Shown here piece by piece: positions 36,117-41,354 of a DNA stretch of 41,354 nt; positions within the stretch are counted from its first letter, which is position 1, and the number at the start of each line of letters is the position of its first letter. This DNA comes from Bacteriovoracaceae bacterium (GTDB taxonomy: Bacteria > Bdellovibrionota > Bacteriovoracia > Bacteriovoracales > Bacteriovoracaceae). Position numbers and translations under genes: made by a program. Location: contig CANFNX010000003.1 in the NCBI GenBank assembly GCA_947448495.1, forward strand, positions 1-41,354. The letters are read 5' to 3'. The notes beneath the pieces were generated by a model, which had not been told where the DNA came from, did not search any database, and was given only the letters and a program-made list of their open reading frames with translations.

Positions 36117-37028
36117 TTAATTTGCCTTAATGTGATAGAAAATTTCTTCAAGTGATGGCTTAATCAAATCAATCCCACTTAAGTCGACATCAAGGGCCAT
36201 AAGCTCTTTCAAAATAAGTTTTTTATTTGATTCTGTGACAGTAATGGAATGAAGTTGACCAGGAAAAGTCTGATGTGACTTTATTGTGCTCTGAAGATTA
36301 ATTTTTTTATCTGTCTTAAACTTGATAACATAATCTATCTCCTGACCAGATCGTAGGAGCTTATCAACTGGGCCATCATAGACAAGTTTACCCTCTTTAA
36401 GAAAAACAACGCGGTCACAAATCTCTTCAATATCAGGTACAATGTGACTACTAAAAAAAACCGTTTTCCCTTCCCTGTGAACCTCAACGATGACGTCTTT
36501 TAGTTCTTTTCTTCCAATAGGATCTAATCCTGATAATGGCTCATCAAGTATGATGAGTTTAGGCTCATGTAGGATGGTCGCCAGAAATCCGATTCTCTGA
36601 AGCATTCCTTTAGAATAAGTGCGAAGTGGTCTTTCGAGAGCATGATCAATCTTAAAACGTGAAGCCCATTTCGCAATTCCAGCTTTAATCTGATCTGAAC
36701 TTAATTCGGAAATTTGGCCCATAAACGTCAGAAATTCACGACCAGTGAGATTAGGGTAAAAGTAGGGACGTTCTGGTAAGAACCCGATGTTTCGAAAAAC
36801 ATCATTACGCTTTTCACCGAGCTCTGAAGAAAAAGTCACAAGACCTTTATCAGCACGAATGAAATCCATAATAATTTTTAAGGAAGTGGTTTTTCCTGCA
36901 CCATTAGCACCTAAAAAACCAACCATTGAACCAGAAGGTATTTCAAAACTAACGTCACTCAAAGCAACAAATGGTTGATTGAAAAACTCTGGCTTGAAAA
37001 TCTTTGTAATATTTTCGAACTTAAGCAT
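36117..37028 (-). CDS. pilH: ABC transporter ATPase, PilH-like
   Basis: A 303-residue ATPase with Walker A GANGAGKT (near 40), signature 'YSKGMLQRIGF', Walker B 'LIILDEPLSGLDP' and switch His in 'FFSSHIVPDIEE', all intact. The C-terminal 80 residues form the extra domain typical of ABC-2 exporters (CcmA/NatA type). It pairs with the permease just downstream. In M. xanthus the equivalent pilH is needed for piliation and social motility. Its start region is only six bases from the start of the divergent gene on the + strand. Confidence 0.88.
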   Translation of the reverse strand: MLKFENITKIFKPEFFNQPFVALSDVSFEIPSGSMVGFLGANGAGKTTSLKIIMDFIRADKGLVTFSSELGEKRNDVFRNIGFLPERPYFYPNLTGREFLTFMGQISELSSDQIKAGIAKWASRFKIDHALERPLRTYSKGMLQRIGFLATILHEPKLIILDEPLSGLDPIGRKELKDVIVEVHREGKTVFFSSHIVPDIEEICDRVVFLKEGKLVYDGPVDKLLRSGQEIDYVIKFKTDKKINLQSTIKSHQTFPGQLHSITVTESNKKLILKELMALDVDLSGIDLIKPSLEEIFYHIKAN

Positions 37029-37034
37029 AATGTG

Positions 37035-37865
37035 ATGATGATGGTTAAAAGTAAAAATAGCAATAATTTTCTCATTCTCATAATGGGTTCTGTTTTCTTC
37101 ATAGCTGCAAACATTTTACAATCAAAAATTCATCGGCCTATACTCGTTATTTCTAAGCAGCAATCGGCGGTGACTTTAAATCAAAATTTCATTAATTTTT
37201 TTTCTTTGGGTAATAAAAGACTCATTTCAGATATGATCTGGATTCAAACACTCCTTGAATCAGATACCGAGAAGTACGGTTTACACGATAAAAATTCCTG
37301 GATGTTTCATCGCTTTCGTTCCATTTCAGAACTTGATCCCCTCTTTTATCAAAACTATCTCTGGGGTGGTCAGTATTTATCCATTGTGAAAGATGACTTG
37401 GAAGGGGCCAGTGAAATCTATGGCCGAGGACTCATTCATTTTCCCAATGACTACAAATTGAATTTTAATAATGGCTTTAATTATTATTTTGAGTTGGGTG
37501 AATTTGAAAAAGGTCTCTACTATCTCAAAAAAATTGTGAATCATCCTGACCTTCCAGATCCCCTTAAGCATGTCATTAATAAATTAGAATTTGAAACAAG
37601 TGGTGACTACGACACTGCTCTTAACTTCCTCATTCTTAGTTATGAACAGAACAGCGACGAGACGATAAGAAAAAAACTTTTGGCAGAAATTTATAGTCTT
37701 AAAGCTGAGAAAGATCTGAATTGTCTGAACAAGGGTGAACTTGGTTGTGATAAAAACGATGCCGAAGGAATCCCTTACGTTTTTAAAAATGGAACCTACA
37801 AAGCCCACAAAGAGTTTACACCCTTTCGGATTCACAAAAAAAATAGGCCTACTAATAACCGTTAA
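37035..37865 (+). CDS. Membrane-anchored helical-repeat protein in the pilG position
   Basis: A 276-residue protein if the first of three consecutive ATG codons (37035) is used; a TTG at 36975 would add 20 residues inside the pilH frame and is not preferred. After a short basic tail comes one transmembrane helix (about 12-28, 'FLILIMGSVFFIAANIL'), then a TPR-like helical domain outside the cytoplasm, with aromatic-rich helices such as 'DPLFYQNYLWGGQYLSIV' and 'YKLNFNNGFNYYFELGEFEKG'. No Shine-Dalgarno is obvious. In M. xanthus pilG lies here, upstream of pilH; this gene is inverted relative to that order, and homology to PilG is not established by eye. Confidence 0.82.
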   Translation: MMMVKSKNSNNFLILIMGSVFFIAANILQSKIHRPILVISKQQSAVTLNQNFINFFSLGNKRLISDMIWIQTLLESDTEKYGLHDKNSWMFHRFRSISELDPLFYQNYLWGGQYLSIVKDDLEGASEIYGRGLIHFPNDYKLNFNNGFNYYFELGEFEKGLYYLKKIVNHPDLPDPLKHVINKLEFETSGDYDTALNFLILSYEQNSDETIRKKLLAEIYSLKAEKDLNCLNKGELGCDKNDAEGIPYVFKNGTYKAHKEFTPFRIHKKNRPTNNR

Positions 37866-37973
37866 ATCTGAAGTCGCGACACAATTTGCTAGATTATCAA
37901 TCGAGTTATATCCAACTGCGGACATTGAAAAAACCATGTTAGCGGATTCCACCTGGGGGCCAAGAAAAGTTCC
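37854..37973 (-). pseudogene. Decayed C-terminal fragment of a second type IV pilin gene
   Basis: Read on the minus strand, this piece encodes a peptide that aligns with the C-terminal part of the intact pilin over 39 residues with 20 identities by eye; the shared core includes ESANMVF-SMSAVGY against DSANMAF-QFSAVGY. The N-terminal pilin helix and the last pilin codons are missing, and an in-frame TAA stands a few codons upstream. It begins right after the stop of the pilG-position gene and ends about 100 bases before pilA stops, so it looks like a tandem duplicate that has decayed. Confidence 0.75.
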
Positions 37974-38025
37974 CTCTCTAAGCTCATTTTTTTAGAATTC
38001 TAAAAATTAATAACTAAAAAAGAGT

Positions 38026-38052
38026 AAAAAAAAGGGCTCCACATGGAAGCCC
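38026..38052 (-). terminator. Rho-independent terminator after pilA
   Basis: On the minus strand GGGCTTCC-ATGT-GGAGCCC (38034-38052, one bulged base) is followed by a run of eight T. It lies 25 bases after the pilA stop and should separate pilA from the pilH operon. Confidence 0.85.
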
Positions 38053-38077
38053 TTTTCCTGATTTTTTTCTAAAAGAC

Positions 38078-38767
38078 TTAGTAACCGTTAACTACCGACT
38101 TAATAATCTTGTTGTGGTTAATCGTAAGACCGGAAGCCACCGCACCACTTGAGACGTTGTCACCAGAGATGTAACCCACTGCTGAGAATTGGAAGGCCAT
38201 GTTGGCGGAGTCTGCTTGTGTTCCAACGCAAGTCCCGTTATTTGCAGTCCCCCCAATACCTGTTTCAGTACAAGCAGCGGCAGGAGCACCAGCAGTATTT
38301 GCAGTAGCATCAGCAACAGCAGCTATGATTTTACCACCCACACCCTTACCAGCAGGGAACCAAGACGTGTTGTTAGTTGTATCGTCCAAAAGTACAGCGT
38401 TTGTTGCGACACAGTCAGAAGCTTGCATACCTGAGTTAAGGGCAGCAGAATGCGCAGAAGCGTTACGAGTGTTGGCACCGGCACTTAAGCCGATTCCGTA
38501 GTAACGGTTACCAATTTCTTTTGATGGATCGTAACCCATATAGCGAAGGCACTGACCATACATATTGTAATCACTGAAAAATGCCGACTGAGCTGTGTAA
38601 AGAGAAGCTAGCTGAAGTTTAGCCTCAGAAATTTTTGCTTTTGCTTGATACTTTTTGAAATTCGGAATAGCAACGGCAGATAAGAGACCGATAATAGCTA
38701 CCACCACCATCAATTCCACGAGCGTGAAACCATCTTGTCGCTTAAGCGACTTCATAAAGCCTTTCAT
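38078..38767 (-). CDS. pilA: Type IV major pilin
   Basis: The structural pilus subunit, 229 residues. The start at 38767 is chosen because a strong GGAGG lies six bases upstream; a longer frame to 38860 is rejected. The prepilin leader is 13 residues and PilD should cut after Gly13 in DG/FTLVELMVVVAIIGLL, with the conserved Glu at mature position 5 (residue 18). The globular part has 'YGQCLRYMGYDPSKEIGNRYY', four or more Cys that could form disulfides, and long Ala/Thr/Gly-rich stretches. It is flanked by a candidate promoter and its own terminator, as expected for a highly expressed pilin. Confidence 0.97.
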   Translation of the reverse strand: MKGFMKSLKRQDGFTLVELMVVVAIIGLLSAVAIPNFKKYQAKAKISEAKLQLASLYTAQSAFFSDYNMYGQCLRYMGYDPSKEIGNRYYGIGLSAGANTRNASAHSAALNSGMQASDCVATNAVLLDDTTNNTSWFPAGKGVGGKIIAAVADATANTAGAPAAACTETGIGGTANNGTCVGTQADSANMAFQFSAVGYISGDNVSSGAVASGLTINHNKIIKSVVNGY

Positions 38768-38832
38768 GTGAACCTCCGTAAACCGAATCATTAAGAGACT
38801 CGGATAGTGTATAATTTGTTGATCTACTTTCC

Positions 38833-38860
38833 ATGATATTAAGAACCGTGAAAATTTCAA
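38833..38860 (-). promoter_or_regulatory. Candidate promoter for pilA
   Basis: On the minus strand, TTGAAA (38855-38860), a 16-base spacer and TATCAT (38833-38838) lie about 65 bases before the pilA start, in the only gap between the pilC-linked small ORF and pilA. No sigma54-type TGGCAC-TTGC element was seen. Confidence 0.35.
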
Positions 38861-38885
38861 TCAACTTCATTCAATTCTAGCACAA

Positions 38886-39068
38886 TTATGAACCAGTAGT
38901 TAAAAAAGGCTCCATTGCCCCTACGACGACCATCGAAATATTGAAATTCGTCTTATTTCTACCTCTTAGATTTTGTCCTAATAAAGGATCAAACTCAATC
39001 GCCTCACTTACACCGACAATATTTGTGGGCGGTTCATGAATTAAGCAGCTCAGTTTCACGATCTCCAT
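38886..39068 (-). CDS. Small protein between pilC and pilA
   Basis: A 60-codon frame starting three bases after the pilC stop with a GGAG site upstream inside the pilC end, so it looks translationally coupled. The product starts MEIVKLSCLIHEPPTN and has a hydrophobic patch 'NFNISMVVVGAMEPF' but no signal peptide or recognisable domain. In M. xanthus pilS and pilR lie between pilC and pilA; this is far too short to be either. Confidence 0.5.
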   Translation of the reverse strand: MEIVKLSCLIHEPPTNIVGVSEAIEFDPLLGQNLRGRNKTNFNISMVVVGAMEPFLTTGS

Positions 39069-39071
39069 GGT

Positions 39072-40304
39072 TTATTCTCCGCCAGCACTTGCCCCACCTG
39101 CAGACATAAAAATAGGGAGGTACATGGCAATCAGAACAAATCCTATAATCCCACCAAGAACCACGAGGATAAGAGGCTCAATTAATTTGGTTAAGTTTGC
39201 CACCAGTTCTTCCACTTCATCCTGAAATACATCGGCCACTTTAACTAACATGTTATCTAGGTTACCGGTTGATTCCCCTACTTTCATCATTTGTGTTACA
39301 AGTGGTGGAAAATAAGTAATACGTCCCAAGGGCTCAGTGATGGATTTACCCTCAATTACCGCCTGCCTTACTTTCGTTAAATCTTTTGCAATCTGAGTGT
39401 TATCTAGAGTATCAATACAAATTTCAAGTGAATCAATAATCGGCACACCTGCAGAAAGCATCGTCGCCAAAGTTCTGGTAAAGGCTCCCAGGTTACCTTT
39501 AATAATAAGCATCCCAAATAATGGCGCCTTCATGGTAAAGCGATCCCATTGCGCTTTTCCTTCTTTGGTCTTAATAAAATTCACAAAAAACATGGAGCCG
39601 GCCACACCACCAGCAAGCAGGAGTAAGGTGTAGTTGCGAAAAAAATCAGAAACGTCGATCACAGTCTGAGTAACCCAAGGTATCTCTTGATTAGATTCTT
39701 TCAACATCCCCACAAAAGTAGGAACCACAAAAGTCATGAGACCAAAAATAACAGCAATCCCTACCAGGACAACGATCACTGGATAAGTCAGTGCTGACTT
39801 GACTTGTTTTTTTAACTTTTCTTGCTTCTCTAAAAATTCGGCTAGCTTATTGAGAATCGAATCTAAAATACCCGCAGCTTCACCCGCTTTCACAAGAGAG
39901 CAGTAGAGCTTGTTAAAACCTTGCTGAGAGGAAAGAGCATCAAATAAACTTTTACCTTCTTCAACCTGGGTGGAAACATTTTTTACCACACGTTTGAGTA
40001 CCATGTTTTGTTCTTGCTTATGGAGAATCTCAAGACACTCCAAGATAGGCACACCCGCATTAATCAAAATTGCCAACTGCCTCGTGAATCGCATCAATTC
40101 GGCTTGACCAAATGGTTTTGCAATCCCCTTATCAACCATCCATTGACCTAGATCAACCTCAAAGACTGAAGGAGCAATCACTTTCGTAGTTCTGATGTTT
40201 TGTCGTCGGAGCATTTTCTTGGCATCACGCTCAGTCTCGGCCTCAATCGTATTTTCGACCTTTTTCCCCTGAGCAGTAAATCCGACGTATTTAAACTTTG
40301 GCAT
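39072..40304 (-). CDS. pilC: Type IV pilus inner-membrane platform protein PilC
   Basis: A 410-residue polytopic protein that couples the pilus ATPases to pilin insertion and removal. It has two T2SSF domains (about 70-195 and 275-395), each with the 'FTRQLAILINAGVPILECLE' or 'FTRTLATMLSAGVPIIDSLE' type motif, and three transmembrane helices (near 172, 225 and 380). It begins six bases after pilT. Confidence 0.97.
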   Translation of the reverse strand: MPKFKYVGFTAQGKKVENTIEAETERDAKKMLRRQNIRTTKVIAPSVFEVDLGQWMVDKGIAKPFGQAELMRFTRQLAILINAGVPILECLEILHKQEQNMVLKRVVKNVSTQVEEGKSLFDALSSQQGFNKLYCSLVKAGEAAGILDSILNKLAEFLEKQEKLKKQVKSALTYPVIVVLVGIAVIFGLMTFVVPTFVGMLKESNQEIPWVTQTVIDVSDFFRNYTLLLLAGGVAGSMFFVNFIKTKEGKAQWDRFTMKAPLFGMLIIKGNLGAFTRTLATMLSAGVPIIDSLEICIDTLDNTQIAKDLTKVRQAVIEGKSITEPLGRITYFPPLVTQMMKVGESTGNLDNMLVKVADVFQDEVEELVANLTKLIEPLILVVLGGIIGFVLIAMYLPIFMSAGGASAGGE

Positions 40305-40310
40305 AAAATT

Positions 40311-41354
40311 TTATGGTTTCTTCTTTTTGACTGCAGTATCAATTCCTAGCATACGTGCAAGTTCTTCTGGGTTATTCGAATAGGTCATCGCTGTTTCAGG
40401 AGAAATCATCCCTGAATCCAAGACTTTTTTAATGTTTTGGTTCATGGTAAACATCCCCGTCTGATCCTGACCGATCTGCATCTGAGAATAAATCTGATGA
40501 ACCTTGTCTTCACGTATGAGGTTTCGAATCGCTGGAGTAATTCGTAAAATCTCTTGTACGGCAATTCGGCCCTTAGGAACTTTTGGTAAAAGTTGCTGAG
40601 CGACCACTCCCTGTAAAACAAAGGAGAGAAGTGTCCTGATCTGCTCCTGTTGCTCATGAGAGAAAACGTTGATAATCCTGTTAATCGTCTGAATCGTTGA
40701 GTTGGTGTGGAGTGTCCCAAAAACGACGTGGCCCGTTTCGGCAATGGTTAAAGCAGCTTCAATCGTTTCGGGATCTCTTAACTCACCAACCAGGACAATA
40801 TCAGGATCTTGACGTAGAAGAGATTTAATTCCTTTACCAAAACTAAGGGTATCTGCTCCCACTTCCCGCTGATTCACCAAACTCATTTTATGAGCGTGGA
40901 CAAATTCAATGGGGTCTTCAAGCGTGATAATATGGCATGCAGAATTGGTATTCAGCTTATCAATAATCGATGCCAGGGTCGTGGACTTACCGGAACCCGT
41001 TGGACCAGTCACAAGAAAAAGTCCAGACGAGACATCCACCATTTCTAAAAGAACGGGTGGAAGACCAAGAGCTTCAAAATCAGGAATCAAACTTGGAATC
41101 TGACGAAAAACTGCGGCGACAGACCCTTTTGAATAAAACACATTGGCACGAAAACGCGCCAGTCCTTTAATCCCGAAGGAAAAATCGAGCTCAAGGTTTT
41201 TCTCAAGTTCTGCTTTTTGTTTTTCCGTAAGAATTTGATAAATAAGTCGCTTGGTATCGTCAGGCTGGAGACTGCCCACTTTAACTCGTACGATATCACC
41301 GCTGATTCTCATGCCGGGAGCACTGCCAACAGTTAAATGTAGATCTGAGGCTCC
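40311..41354 (-). CDS. pilT: Pilus retraction ATPase PilT, 5' end cut by the window edge
   Basis: Hexameric ATPase that powers pilus retraction. The frame stays open to the right edge, where GASDLHLTVGS, a typical PilT N-terminal motif, is encoded at 41354-41322; the ATG at 41312 is therefore internal, and only a short N-terminal part is missing. Visible motifs are Walker A GPTGSGKST, the Asp box 'TLEDPIEFVHAH', Walker B 'DPDIVLVGELRDPETIE' and the His box 'GHVVFGTLHTN'. The PilT-specific AIRNLIRE motif (40509-40532) separates it from PilB and PilU. pilC follows after six bases. Confidence 0.97.
   Translation of the reverse strand, partial: GASDLHLTVGSAPGMRISGDIVRVKVGSLQPDDTKRLIYQILTEKQKAELEKNLELDFSFGIKGLARFRANVFYSKGSVAAVFRQIPSLIPDFEALGLPPVLLEMVDVSSGLFLVTGPTGSGKSTTLASIIDKLNTNSACHIITLEDPIEFVHAHKMSLVNQREVGADTLSFGKGIKSLLRQDPDIVLVGELRDPETIEAALTIAETGHVVFGTLHTNSTIQTINRIINVFSHEQQEQIRTLLSFVLQGVVAQQLLPKVPKGRIAVQEILRITPAIRNLIREDKVHQIYSQMQIGQDQTGMFTMNQNIKKVLDSGMISPETAMTYSNNPEELARMLGIDTAVKKKKP

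Noticed and set aside
37032-37046. TGATGATGATGG as a short tandem repeat or phase-variable tract
   Set aside because: Only three units; it is more simply a run of Met codons at a gene start, and unit changes would not shift the frame.
37584-37952. A 122-codon minus-strand frame opposite the pilG-position gene
   Set aside because: Only its first 33 codons resemble pilin; the rest is a mirror of the + strand gene. It is treated as a pilin remnant rather than a gene.
38199-38501. A 100-codon + strand frame opposite pilA
   Set aside because: It arises from the Ala/Thr/Gly-rich composition of the pilin gene read backwards; no start signals.
38768-38860. N-terminal extension of pilA to an upstream ATG
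   Set aside because: It would add 31 residues before the short prepilin leader and ignore the strong GGAGG directly before the ATG at 38767.

Overview
This window is ordinary chromosomal sequence of an AT-rich, double-membraned, pilus-bearing bacterium. The best guess is a member of Bdellovibrionota/Bacteriovoracales or a related 'deltaproteobacterial' lineage. That placement is inferred from three things: a type IV pilus cluster whose order matches the Myxococcus xanthus pil locus (pilT-pilC-pilA-[pilG]-pilH-pilI-pilD-pilMNOPQ), exported proteins with an AMIN domain and a matrixin fold, and codon and base composition. No rRNA, tRNA, CRISPR array, insertion sequence or prophage was seen. Both window edges cut through genes: an unidentified protein on the left and pilT on the right.

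Layout. Positions 1-8.4 kb read mostly on the + strand: the 3' part of an unknown protein, alaS translationally coupled to an orphan oligopeptide-binding lipoprotein, a small exported protein, a small opposite-strand hypothetical, a long-chain acyl-CoA synthetase and rpoZ. A bidirectional terminator at about 8.4 kb separates this block from a very long run of minus-strand genes. Read in transcription order, from right to left, that run holds: pilT, pilC, a 60-codon ORF, pilA, pilH, pilI, pilD, pilM, pilN, pilO, pilP, pilQ, a TPR protein, aroQ, efp, accB, accC, a second TPR protein, a TamB-like protein, a TamA/BamA-like Omp85 protein, rplM, rpsI, a divergent UvrA paralogue, a two-gene matrixin metalloprotease module, an AMIN-domain protein and lon. 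Only the TPR-like membrane protein at 37.0-37.9 kb (pilG position) points the other way inside the pil cluster.

How the genes work together. PilT and PilC (motor and platform), PilMNOP (alignment complex), PilQ (secretin), PilD (prepilin peptidase) and PilA (major pilin) form most of a complete type IV pilus machine. PilH/PilI form an ABC transporter of the kind needed for piliation in Myxococcus. Many neighbours overlap by 1-11 bases or abut, so translational coupling is likely from pilH to pilQ and onward through TPR-aroQ-efp-accBC and TPR-tamB-tamA.

The observations most worth following up are: a decayed pilin-gene remnant next to pilA; a perfect 13-bp hairpin that buries the Shine-Dalgarno sequence of the matrixin-module gene; a UvrA paralogue whose C-terminal ATPase half has lost its Walker B/catalytic Glu and switch His; and the inverted gene in the pilG slot with a head-to-head start region only six bases long.
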